A DNA stretch of 64,000 bases, taken from Aureococcus anophagefferens (taxonomy: Eukaryota; Sar; Pelagophyceae; Pelagomonadales; Pelagomonadaceae). Shown piece after piece: positions 17,225 through 26,460 of this stretch (position 1 is the first letter of the stretch; the number at the start of each line of letters is the position of its first letter). The position numbers were made by a program, and so were the translations under genes. The stretch is taken from positions 196,282 through 260,281 of the forward strand of contig NW_008705574.1 in assembly GCF_000186865.1 (NCBI RefSeq). Reading direction: 5' to 3'. Below the pieces are notes generated by a model that saw only the letters and a list, made by a program, of their open reading frames with translations, was not told where the DNA came from and did no database searches.

Positions 17225-19846
17225 TTAGTTGAGCCCCAGCGCGCGGTCGACGGCGGCGGCGACGGCGGGGGCGGGGACGTCGAGCTTGCCCCGGAGGTCC
17301 GACGCCTGGAGCACGTCGGGGAGCTCGGCCGCGGGCGCGGACCGCGCGATGCCCGGGAGCGCGCCCGCGGCCGCGTTTTCGTAGGTGGCCCTGAGGTCGT
17401 ATAGCGTCCCGAGGGCCGCGTCGCGGTAGGCAACGGCGTCGGCCGAGTCGTCGCCGTCGCGGTCGCAGAGGCCGCGCGCGAGGCGCGAGCAGATCTCGAG
17501 CGCGACCTCGCGCGCCTCGTCGAGCTGCGCTCGTACGACGCCGTCCGTCGCCGCGTCGGCCCCGCGCGCCGCCGCCGACGCGACGGCGGCGCTCAGGAGG
17601 TCCAGGCTCCGGTCCACGGCGACCTGGAGGAGCTCGTGGGGCTTGAAGGACGCGCCGACGTTCGACCCCGCCCAGGGCGACTCGTTGCGCGGGTCGAGGA
17701 CCCACGCGGCGACGGCGCGGCAGCGGACGACGCCGCGGCGCACGAGGGCGTCGGCGAGCAGGGCCACGTGCTGCGCCGACGCGGCCCAGACGTCCGCGAG
17801 GGCGTCGAGCGCCGCGGCCTCGCAGTCGTCGTCGTCGCGGACCAGGTTCCGCAGCGCCGCCGACAGTTCCGCGTCGTCGAGCGGCGCGAGCGCGTGCGTG
17901 AAGCTCGCCGCGCCGCGCGCGAAGACGCCCCGCATGACCGCCGCGGCCTTGGCCGCGTCGTCGCCCAGGGCGTCGAAGGCCGCCGCTAAGGCCGCGTCCG
18001 CGGGCCGCGGCTCGCGGGCCTCGCCCGCGGCGTCCTCCGGCGGGTCGACGACGCGCGCGAGCGCCGCCTCGTCGGCGTCGCGCGCGAGTTGCGCCGCGGT
18101 TTCTTCTTCCCCCAACGCCCGCGCCTCGGGGAGCGCCGGGAGCAGCGCGTGGAGCGCCTCGGGGAAGCCGTCGGCGCATTTCACGCGGTCGACGTACGTG
18201 AGGCGCACGCAGTGCTCGAGGAGACACGCCACAAAACGCCGCTGGGCGTCGCACCCGTCCTCGTCGGCGACGGCGGCCCAGTAGGCCCAGTAGGGCCAGG
18301 CGAACTTCGTGTTGGACAGGAAGTGGGCGAAGAACTCCGCGACGCGGCGCGCGGCCGGCGCCGCGACGTCGTCGAGCTCCCGGAAGAAGAGCTCGACGGC
18401 GTTGGCGAACTTGGGCGCGAAGCCCGTCGGCGACAGGGCGCAGAGCTCGAGCACGGCGTGGAGCGCGTCGAGGCCCGGGTCCGCGCGGCCCCGCTTCGCG
18501 GGCGCGTCCGTCGACGCGAAGCCCGCGTCGACCGGCGCGCCCGCCGCGACGACGGCGAGTAAAGCGTCCGCGACGACGGCGGCGACCTGGGGCCCCAGGG
18601 CGCCCTTGACGTCGTCACTCAGGAGCTCGTCGACGGCGTCGAGCTGGTGGGCCGTCGCCGCCTTGGAGCCGAGGACGATGCCGTCCCAGCGCGCGCCGGG
18701 GCGGAAGCACGCGACGACGTCGACGGCCGTCTCCGCGAGCACGGCCTTCTCCAGCGCCGAGAGCCCGCCGTCGTCGTCCATGGCGTCCTCGGCCACGGGC
18801 AACGTCGGCAGCACGCCGGACGCGCAGGACGCCCAGGCGGGCACCGTGAACGCGCACGCGACCTCCGGGAGAGGGCTCGGCGCGTCGAACGCGGCGACGT
18901 CGACGGCGTCGAAGCGGCACGCGGCGCAGTCCCGGAGCCCGAAGACCAGCGCCTCGAGCGAGTCGACGGGCGCCGACGTCGCCGGCGCGTCCAGGGCCCG
19001 GAGCCGCGCGGACGCCGCGCGCCGCGCCGCGACGTGGCGCTCGAGCGCGGGGACGAAGCCGCCCGGCGCGCCCGCGGCCGCGGCGGCCGCGACGAGGCCC
19101 GCGCAGAGGTCCGCGCGGTCGCGCGCCGCGGACGACGCCGGCGGCTCGTCGAAGGCGTCCGCGAGGCGCCGCAGCAGGGACTCGAGGCCGCGGTCGCCGT
19201 CGGTCTCCACGACGCCCCGCGCCGCTAAATCGACGAGGAGCAGCAGGCACAGCTTCGCGTCGACGCGCCGCGGCGGGTCGCACGTCAGCGCCGCCATGAA
19301 GGCCTCGCCCGCGGCGTCCGCGACCATCGTCGCCCAGCCCTCGCGCTTCGCCGCGAGCAGGGCCGCGAGCGCGCCGAAGGCGCGGGCGCCGAGGGGCGAC
19401 GCGCGCGCGACGAGCACGAGCTGGCCCGCGACGCGGCGGCCGTCGTCGAGCTCCTTGTCGGCGATGGCCCCGGCGAGGGCGTCCAAGTTGTCCGCGAGGG
19501 GGATCTCGGCGTCCGTCGTCTTCCGCGCGCGCGCGTCGGCGACGCGGACGAGGAGCTGCACGAGCTTTGACGACGCCGCGCCCATGTCGACGGCCGGCGC
19601 GGCGTTCAGCTTCGGCCCGCCGCCGCCGCCGCCGTAGTCCGTGCGCCGCCGCTTCGTGTTGCGGTAGCCGCCGCCGCGGTCGTTGCGGTGGTCGTTGCGG
19701 TAGCCCCCGCCGCCTCCCCCGGAGCGGCGGCGCCGGTCGTTGCGGTAGCCGCCGCCGCCGCCGCCCCGTCGGTCGTAGTCGCGGTGGCCGCCGTAGTCCC
19801 GGTTCGAGCCCCGGTTGTAGTGGCCGTCGTCGTCCTGGTAGCCCAT
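17225..19846 (-). CDS. NCBP1: Nuclear cap-binding protein subunit 1 (CBP80)
   Basis: 873 residues. After an RG/YRND-rich N-terminus (about residues 25-80, a possible RNA-binding tail) comes an alpha-helical MIF4G-like protein. Family landmarks are FLSNTKFAWPYWAYW, SFTHALAPL, and the late segment with DVWAASAQHVALLADALVRR and VAAWVLDP. CBP80 with CBP20 binds the m7G cap of nuclear transcripts and links capping to splicing and export. Ala/Asp substitution is heavy, as in the rest of this genome. The single long frame is intronless. Confidence 0.8.
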   Translation of the reverse strand: MGYQDDDGHYNRGSNRDYGGHRDYDRRGGGGGGYRNDRRRRSGGGGGGYRNDHRNDRGGGYRNTKRRRTDYGGGGGGPKLNAAPAVDMGAASSKLVQLLVRVADARARKTTDAEIPLADNLDALAGAIADKELDDGRRVAGQLVLVARASPLGARAFGALAALLAAKREGWATMVADAAGEAFMAALTCDPPRRVDAKLCLLLLVDLAARGVVETDGDRGLESLLRRLADAFDEPPASSAARDRADLCAGLVAAAAAAGAPGGFVPALERHVAARRAASARLRALDAPATSAPVDSLEALVFGLRDCAACRFDAVDVAAFDAPSPLPEVACAFTVPAWASCASGVLPTLPVAEDAMDDDGGLSALEKAVLAETAVDVVACFRPGARWDGIVLGSKAATAHQLDAVDELLSDDVKGALGPQVAAVVADALLAVVAAGAPVDAGFASTDAPAKRGRADPGLDALHAVLELCALSPTGFAPKFANAVELFFRELDDVAAPAARRVAEFFAHFLSNTKFAWPYWAYWAAVADEDGCDAQRRFVACLLEHCVRLTYVDRVKCADGFPEALHALLPALPEARALGEEETAAQLARDADEAALARVVDPPEDAAGEAREPRPADAALAAAFDALGDDAAKAAAVMRGVFARGAASFTHALAPLDDAELSAALRNLVRDDDDCEAAALDALADVWAASAQHVALLADALVRRGVVRCRAVAAWVLDPRNESPWAGSNVGASFKPHELLQVAVDRSLDLLSAAVASAAARGADAATDGVVRAQLDEAREVALEICSRLARGLCDRDGDDSADAVAYRDAALGTLYDLRATYENAAAGALPGIARSAPAAELPDVLQASDLRGKLDVPAPAVAAAVDRALGLN

Positions 19847-20337
19847 GGTGTGCGAGCGCGGACGATGGACGGGCGGACGAAGTTGTACGCGCTCGTCTGG
19901 ATGTCGTCGGCGACCTGCTTCTGGAGGTACCTGGCGACCTCGCGCTCGTCGCTTTTGGGCGGGCAGGCGAGGCGGTCGTCGACTTCGAGCCGGCGAGCGA
20001 GCTCGAGCTCGAGGTGGGCTCTACACCGCGGATTTTGGCCGGGGTGCGCCTTGCCGACGCCCCTCCCCGACGCCCTGCAGGCGTCGCTCAGTCCTCGGAT
20101 GTGCCAAGGACCGGAACGTCCGGAAGACGAAGCTGCGTGGACCCGTAGTCGACACCTGTGGGGCGGTGGGAGCCCGGCCACAGACGGAGGCAAAACCCCC
20201 GGCGCACCCTTGTGGAGCCGCGCTCCACTCAACACCACGAGATCATCGAGAGCAGCACCGACTGCTGCGTCAGGACCAAGAGCACCACCCGCAAGCACAC
20301 CGCTGCGTCAGGACCAAGAGCACCACCCGCAAGCACC
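19847..20337. other. Divergent intergenic region
   Basis: 491 bases between CBP80 and the thylakoid small-protein gene. Its last 74 bases are a two-copy tandem repeat (separate entry). Nothing else is recognised. Confidence 0.5.
20264..20336 (+). repeat. Two-copy 35-base direct repeat in the 5' UTR
   Basis: The sequence starting GCTGCGTCAGGACCAAGAG is present at 20264-20298 and again, identical, at 20302-20336 (period 38), ending one base before the ATG. Being just before the start codon it probably lies in the leader and could affect translation. Confidence 0.8.
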
Positions 20338-20733
20338 ATGAAGCTCGCCATCACGTCCCTGCTCCTCGCCTCGGCTAGCGCCCTCGCACCGGCGCCCAAG
20401 AAGTTCGACCTCAAGCTCAAACCTGCCGTCGCCGGAGCAATCACCTCCGCCGCATTCCCCGTCGCGGCGGCGCTCGCGGCCGACGACTACCAGCGATGAC
20501 ACCGCGTCCCATGCATGCAACGCGCCCGCCCCCGCGACGCGAACGCTCCTAGGTACGGCGCCGTCGCCGCGCCCGGCTGGATCCTCCCCGCCGGCGCGGT
20601 GCTCGCGATCGCGACGGCGGGCCTCGTGCCGCTCGCGCTCCAGTCCGGCGACGACGCCCAGAAGCAGATGGCCGAGGACTCCAAGGACTCCTGGGGCAAG
20701 TCGAACCAGGACACGCTCAACAAGCGCCGTTAG
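20338..20733 (+). CDS. Small thylakoid-lumen/membrane protein with bipartite plastid signal
   Basis: Exons 20338-20492 and 20553-20733 give about 111 residues. MKLAITSLLLASASALAP is a signal peptide with a plastid-type site; a second hydrophobic stretch ends AALAA/DDYQ, a lumenal-type cleavage. The mature part has one membrane helix (GWILPAGAVLAIATAGLVPLAL) and a charged tail. The architecture fits a small photosystem subunit; identity unknown. The first frame stops at 20496, so an intron is required; the best junction is GC-AG (CA|GCGATG ... CCTAG|GTACGG). Confidence 0.55.
20493..20552 (+). other. Candidate 60-base GC-AG intron
   Basis: No GT lies between the hydrophobic lumen signal and the in-frame TGA at a usable place. 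GC at 20493 and AG at 20551-20552 join DDYQ to YGAVAAP in frame. Confidence 0.45.
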
Positions 20734-20793
20734 GCGGAACGGCGCGCGCGCCGGTAAACTTCTGGAGCGACGGGGCGGCTCCAGAACGAGGTC

Positions 20794-23149
20794 TTAGAGG
20801 CTCCAGACCCCCGCGCGCCGCAGGATGGCCTCGGGGTCGAACTTGGCCTTGTAGGCCGCGTACGCCTCCCGCCGCCACCGCGCGAGCGCCGCGGCGCCGC
20901 CGTCGAAGAGCCGCTCCTTCGTGGCCTCCGTCCAGCCGCGGCCGTCGCAGAAGTCGGCCTCCTCGAGGAGCATGCCGGCGAACTCGGCGCGGTCCGCCGC
21001 GAGCGCCGGCTCGGAGACGACGACGGCGCCCAGGGACAGCAGCGCGGAGAGGCGCACGGCCTCGAGCGGCGCGTCCGCGTCGCCGGCGGCCTTGTGCATG
21101 TTGAGGAACGCCGTGTCGTCGACGCGCTTCGCCACCTGCTTCCAGGCCGTCGGCGACCAGACGTCGCGGCGGCTCTCCGCCTTGCCGCGCGTCTTCGGGT
21201 TCTTCGTCGCGAGCGCGTCCCAGCACGCGCGCCGCGGCTTGCCCCAGGCCGTGCCGAGCCAGAGGAAGCTCGCGACGGCGACGCCCCTGGACGCGCGCAC
21301 GCGGTCGTCGACCTGCGCGGGGTCGACGATCGCGGAGGACCGGAAACACGAACGACGCGGTGCCACCTTGTCGTCCACCGGCGCGTAGCCCGGCGGCGCG
21401 TACCTCGCCCAGTCGTGCGCGCGCGTGTAGGTCCACAGCTCGCGGATGCCCGGCGGCGGCCGCTTCGACTTGTCGTGCGCGTCGCGGCCCTTGGGCTCCG
21501 TGACGTAGTGGACGCACGCGTAGTCGCGGCGCTCGCAGTCCGCGGCGAAGGGCTGCCAGAGCACCTGGGCGGGAACGGGTCGATTCACGTTCCGCGCGCG
21601 CGTTCCAGAAAAAGCATCCACGCTACGAGGGCGCTCCGAGGGATAATCGCTCGTCCAAAAGTCGGCCGAAGCGAGTGGAACACGGCCGAGAGAGGAGCTG
21701 AAGTTGCGCCTCCTTTTCCTCGCCCGGCCAGAGCACGCCGATGAAGATGGCCGTGTCGCCGCGCCGCAGCTCCTTCTTCGCCGCGCGGTAGCCCGACAGG
21801 GCCCGGACCGTGTAGCCGCACGCGGCCGCGCGCGCCTCGAGGCCCCTCGTGAGCGTCTCGCGGACGGGGCGGTACATGGCCCAGAGATCCCGGTCCAGGT
21901 CGCGCGCCTCCTGGAGCACGAGGATGCGCGCCGCGCCGTTCGGGTCGCACCGGATGAGCGCCGTCTCCCGCGCCTGCTGCGCGCCGACGCTCAGGTCGAC
22001 CTTTTGCCGCGCGGCGAACGACCGGAGGTGGCCGCGCGCGATCGCGTCGGGTTGGCAGCGGAGCGCGGACCGGACGCCGCGGTCCGCGAGGGCGACGGTC
22101 AGGGCCGCCGTCGCGCGGAACCGCGCGCAGACCTCGCGGAGCGCGGTCCGCGACGCGCACTCGACCGCGCCGTGGTAGTCCTTGAGCGCGGCGCAGGTCG
22201 CGGTCTCGTTGGCCGCGGCGACGCGCGCGGGCGCCGGGCAGGCGCGCGGCGCCCGTCGCTTCGGCGCCCCCCGGAGCCAGGCGGCGAGCAGCGGCGACCC
22301 GCGCTCCGAGAACGCGCCGGCCGACGGCCCTTCCGGGTCGCAGGCGAAGGACCGGCGCACGGGGACGCCCGCGCGCTCGAGCGCGGCCTCGCAGGGGCCG
22401 CCGCGGCGCCAGCAGGTCCGCGGGTGGTGCGTCTCCAGCAGCGCGGCGACGTCGCGGAGCGCGCAGGCGTGGCGCCAGGGCACCGCGAGCGCCGCGTCGC
22501 CGCCCGCGCGCGCGGCCTCCTCGACGTCGAACGACAGAAAGTCGACGGGCGCGGCGTCGGCGCTGGGGTCCTCCGGCGCGGCGACGGGCGCGAGGACGGC
22601 CGCGTCGAGGCGCAGGGCGACGGCGGACCGGTAGCCGCGGCCCGCGCGCCGCGCCTCGGCGAGCGCGGCTTCCGCGCCTTCCCGCGCGGTCTCGCGCGGC
22701 CCGAAGGGGCCCGAGGCGTCGCGCGCGTACTTCACGCGCCGCGCGCCGTAGGCGTCGGCGAGCGCGTCCCAGTAGGTCCGGGCCGTGCCGTTGGCCACGC
22801 CCGGCGCGCCGCGGCAGCCGGAGCCCACGAGGAACACGTCGACGCGGACGCCCCGTTTCTCGAGCGGCTCGACGACGTTTTTCACGTGCGTCTTCGCGAC
22901 GGCGAGCTGCAGGGCGAGCGACGCCCCCGTGCAGCCCAGCGCCTGGCGCAGGAGCCGGCCGTCGACGTGCGTGCGCACGACGGGGTCGGCGATCTGCGCC
23001 TCGACGCCGGGCAGCCCGCGGAACGCCTCGCCGCGCAGGATCAGCGCCACGGCGTCCGTGGACACGGCGACCGTGCCGCAGTCCTGGCGGATGGCCTCGC
23101 CGTCGGCGACGGCGCAGAGCGCGGACAGCACGAGCAGGCGCGCAGTCAT
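20794..23149 (-). CDS. Secretory-pathway glycosyltransferase-like protein with introner
   Basis: Exons 23149-21737 and 21564-20794 give 727 residues. A signal peptide (MTARLLVLSALCAVADG) is followed by a Cys-containing lumenal region with fragments such as VDVFLVGSGC and VALRLDAAVL that resemble the GT-A-like proteins common in stramenopiles. The C-terminal part (FLNMHKA, LSALLSLGAVVVSE, EFAGMLLEEADF) resembles the end of GT-B-type glycosyltransferases. Enzyme class is not certain. The intron is a perfect introner; spliced, the frame reads FIGVLWQPFAAD. Confidence 0.55.
21565..21736 (+). mobile_element. Introner copy B (172-base intron)
   Basis: Minus-strand intron starting GTGCTCTG (21736-21729), the 8 bases being repeated after the 3' splice site (21564-21557). 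Inverted ends are CCGGGCGAGGAA and CTGGGCGGGAA. The core TCCAAAAGTCGGCCGAAGCG is on the plus strand, so it is again antisense to the host gene. Phase 0. Confidence 0.85.
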
Positions 23150-23290
23150 GGTCGCGCCATCGTCATTTTTTGAGGTTCAACCTGCCACATTTACTTCTTT
23201 AGCGTATCCGCAAGGCCATGAACACATTCGACATCCTGACTGGGCAAGTACGAATGATTCCCCTCGCTTGCAGCAAGTTACGCGATGCGG

Positions 23291-24649
23291 TTACGCGCTC
23301 GGCCGCGGCGCGTTCGGGTCGCCGATGCCGTACCAGCCGCCGAGGCGCTGGTGGCGCTTCTTGCCCCAGGCCGTGACGCGCTTGAGGATGTCCGACTCCG
23401 CGCGGTACGTGCGGTCGAGAACGTCGGGCTTCGCGAGCTCCGACGGCGCGTAGAAGCAGGTGTCGTAGTCGAGCAGGTCGTCCACGATCTCGCGCGAGAT
23501 GGTCGCGCCCTTGTCGAGGTTCGCCTTGCGCAGGAGGAGCTGGAGGCCCTCCATGCGCGAGACGCGGCGCGTCGCGCCGTTCGGCGCGCCGGCGACCCAC
23601 GCCGGGTCCTCGTCGAGGCGCCAGGGCGCCGCGAGCTTGGCCGCGTCGCCGCAGAGCTGGGCGCCCGGGTAGCGGAGCGACAGGGCGATGATGTGGTCGA
23701 ACTGGGTCTCGCGGGCGTCGACCATGGTCTTGCGAATCCGCATCGGGACGGTCCTCGAGAGCATCTCGTCGAGCTCCGACGAGCCCAGGCCCGTCATCGC
23801 GCGCAGCACCTTCATCAAGAACTCCACGGACGACGCGCCGGTGAGGAGCTCGCAGTTCGCCACCTCGGGGTACCCCGCCTCGCCGGGCAGGATCCCGTCG
23901 GGGAACAAGTTTCTCAGGGCCGACGCCGCGAGGTTCCCGAGTAACCCGCGGCCCACGCCCTCGCCGGCGCACATGCAGTAGCCGGTCCGCGCGCCTTCGC
24001 GACCGCACTCCCGGCAGCGCGGCGGCGCCTGCTTCGCGAGCCACTTGTAGAAGACTGCGGGGCCGTCCCGCTCGAGCCCAGGGCGGCGCCCGTGCCCGGC
24101 CGCGACCTGCTTCTGCCGCTTGCTTCCGTCGTAGGCGTCGTCGCCGACGCAGGATTTGAGCTGCCACGCGTTCTGGCGCTCGTTGAGCTCGTACGATCGG
24201 GAGGCGAGGTAGTTCGGGTGCGCCTTCTTCTCCTGCCCCCTGATGACGCGGAAGCTCTTGTAGAGGTCGGGGTCATCGATGACGGCGCAGGGGTCGAAGA
24301 CGTGGTGCGCGGGGATGAGCTGGACGGCGCCGTCGGGCGGGCTGTAGTAGGCCTCGAGGTCGATCTCGACCTCGACGAGGTCGTCCTCAACGTCGCCCGT
24401 CGCGCGCGCGTCGTAGTACGTGTTCTCGTAGAGGACCTGGACCGGCTCGCCCGCCTTGCGCTCCTTGTGGGGCGCGGGCCAGAGGCGGCTCGCATCGACG
24501 ACCCCGTGGGAGCCGTCCTCGTAGCGCACGCGCCATTGGCCGTTGATGCACTCAACCGTTGTTACGACCGGCCAGTATTCGTGGTCCTCGCTGTTCCCGA
24601 AGAGGTGGTACTGTTGGAACTCGTGGATCTCGTCGTTATGCTGAGCCAT
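23291..24649 (-). CDS. Unknown protein with Cys-rich zinc-like motif
   Basis: 452 residues. The N-terminal 65 residues (WPVVTTVECINGQWRVRYED, GSHGVVDASRLWP) resemble a Tudor/Agenet-like beta barrel, followed by a second similar acidic segment. A CRECG ... GYCMCAG cluster near 235 may bind zinc. The C-terminal half is helical (FLMKVLRAMTGLGSSELDEML, FDHIIALSLRYPGAQLCG). No family is recognised; a reader of modified proteins is only a guess. It is divergent from 24910 with 260 bases between starts. Confidence 0.5.
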   Translation of the reverse strand: MAQHNDEIHEFQQYHLFGNSEDHEYWPVVTTVECINGQWRVRYEDGSHGVVDASRLWPAPHKERKAGEPVQVLYENTYYDARATGDVEDDLVEVEIDLEAYYSPPDGAVQLIPAHHVFDPCAVIDDPDLYKSFRVIRGQEKKAHPNYLASRSYELNERQNAWQLKSCVGDDAYDGSKRQKQVAAGHGRRPGLERDGPAVFYKWLAKQAPPRCRECGREGARTGYCMCAGEGVGRGLLGNLAASALRNLFPDGILPGEAGYPEVANCELLTGASSVEFLMKVLRAMTGLGSSELDEMLSRTVPMRIRKTMVDARETQFDHIIALSLRYPGAQLCGDAAKLAAPWRLDEDPAWVAGAPNGATRRVSRMEGLQLLLRKANLDKGATISREIVDDLLDYDTCFYAPSELAKPDVLDRTYRAESDILKRVTAWGKKRHQRLGGWYGIGDPNAPRPSA

Positions 24650-24909
24650 AATTGCGCCGGCGCGGAGCGGCGCGGAACGTCGAGGCGGCGCACGAGCGGA
24701 CGAGGCTGAGGAGTGGCTGTTGCAACCAGCCCGTTTTACGTTCACCGTGCCGCCGGCGGAAACCACAGCGCGCTGCCGATGGTTACTGCCTAGGCCGCCG
24801 GGCAGCCCTCGCGTCGTCGTCGTCGCTCGTCGGCCCGCCGCTTCGTCGTCGTGCGGCAGCAGCGCCGCTTCGCGTCGCTGCGGCCAGCGGCGCCCGCGCC
24901 CGGACCGCC

Positions 24910-26301
24910 ATGTCGCCGCCGCAGCCCGCGGGCGGCGGCCACGAGCACTGCTTCCCCTTCCGCGGGGAGCTGGAGGACGACGAGTCGCAGGCCGAGTGGC
25001 GCGAGCTCTGCCAGGCTGTCGTCCACGAGGCGCGCGCGAAGCACTACACGTCCGTCGGCGGCGACCTCGCGTCGCTCGTGCACCTCGAGCGCCTCGACGT
25101 GTCGGCGAACGAGATGGACCGCTTCCAGCCCGGGGCCCGGGCCGACGCGCTCCAGATCCTCCAGGCCTACAGCAACCGCTTCGCGTCGCTCGGCACGCTG
25201 CCGAGCCTGCCCGAGGCGCGGTTCCTGGGCTTCGGCTTCAACGAGCTGTCCGCGCTGCCCGCGGATCTGGGCCGCCGCTGCCCGAACCTGGCGTCCCTGG
25301 ACCTGGCCTTCAACCACCTCCTGTCCCTCGACGACGTCGTCGCGTGCCTGCGCAAGTGCCGGAAGCTCAAGCAGGTCTTCCTCGCGGGGAACCCCTGCAG
25401 CCTGCTCCCGAACTACCGCGTCCGCCTCGTCACGCAGCTCCCGGCGCTGGAGACCATCGACGACGCCGAGGTCACGGCGGCGGAGCGCGAGGAGTACGTG
25501 CTGCCCGAGGGCGGCTTCAAGGAGGACCTCGACGGCTTCGTCACCATCGAGGTCGCGCTCAAGTCGCTCTCGGGCCTCCCGGCGCCCGAGGGCGCGGACT
25601 CGGCGCCGAACTCGCGGCCGGGCACGGGCAAGAAGGACGAGAAGCGCAAGTCCATCAAGAAGGACAAGAAGAAGGACGACGAGGGCGAGCCCGCCGCGGC
25701 GCCGCGGCCCGACCCGGCGAAGGAGGGCTGCTACGTCGACCTCCTCGTCGTCGGCGCGCCGCCGGAGACGAAGGCGCGCACGGCGCGCCTCTTCTGGCGG
25801 CCGTCGCCCGTGAACGCGGCGAGGAAGGTCGAGGACGGCGTGCTGCCGCCGCCGCCCGTCGTCGCGAGGCTCCGCGTGCCGGCGACGGTGGAGCTCCGCG
25901 ACGGCCTCAAGTTCCGGGGCCTGCTCGTGTCCGTGCTCAAGGCGACGCCGCCGACGGCGGAGGCCATCGCGGACCACGCGGCGGCGGTGAAGGCGAGGGA
26001 GGCCGACGGCGACGCGCCGGAGCCCGGCGACGCGCCCGCGGAGCGCTTCGACGTCGTCGCGGCGACGACCGTGCCCCTCCACTCCCTGCTCGAGCCCCAG
26101 TTCGGCGCCGACATCCCGGGCAACAGCGACCGGGAGCAGATCAAGCTCGTCGAGGCCGCGAAGCTCGACTTCAACGGCGACTTCCTCGCGTCCCTCGAGC
26201 CGCCGCCGGAGGACGGCTCCGCGGAGCCGGACAAGAAGAGGTCCAAGCCCCGGGGGACCATCACCGTCGTCGTCCGCCTCAACCCGGGCGACGACGACTG
26301 A
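24910..26301 (+). CDS. Leucine-rich repeat protein, possibly LRRC43-like
   Basis: 463 residues. About five LRRs at 45-170 (LASLVHLERLDVSANEM, LPEARFLGFGFNELSALP, LASLDLAFNHLLSL, LKQVFLAGNPC) end in an LRR cap with NPCSLLPNYRVRLVTQLPAL. A Lys-rich linker and a beta-rich C-terminal part (VDLLVVGAPPE, ARLRVPATVELRDG) follow. The order LRR, cap, C-terminal beta region recalls LRRC43-like axonemal proteins, but this is weak. Intronless. Confidence 0.6.
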   Translation: MSPPQPAGGGHEHCFPFRGELEDDESQAEWRELCQAVVHEARAKHYTSVGGDLASLVHLERLDVSANEMDRFQPGARADALQILQAYSNRFASLGTLPSLPEARFLGFGFNELSALPADLGRRCPNLASLDLAFNHLLSLDDVVACLRKCRKLKQVFLAGNPCSLLPNYRVRLVTQLPALETIDDAEVTAAEREEYVLPEGGFKEDLDGFVTIEVALKSLSGLPAPEGADSAPNSRPGTGKKDEKRKSIKKDKKKDDEGEPAAAPRPDPAKEGCYVDLLVVGAPPETKARTARLFWRPSPVNAARKVEDGVLPPPPVVARLRVPATVELRDGLKFRGLLVSVLKATPPTAEAIADHAAAVKAREADGDAPEPGDAPAERFDVVAATTVPLHSLLEPQFGADIPGNSDREQIKLVEAAKLDFNGDFLASLEPPPEDGSAEPDKKRSKPRGTITVVVRLNPGDDD

Positions 26302-26460
26302 GAGCCGCGCGCCGTGACACGCTCTTACCTTCCTTAGCCGGCGCCTGGTGTTTCAAGTTCTTTTTGGTGGTTCAAGATGCAGCACTGCACTGGCAAAACA
26401 TATACAACCTGGGCTGGCCGATGGGAACATCGACCCTGGTGCATTCACGCGGCTAGGCCG

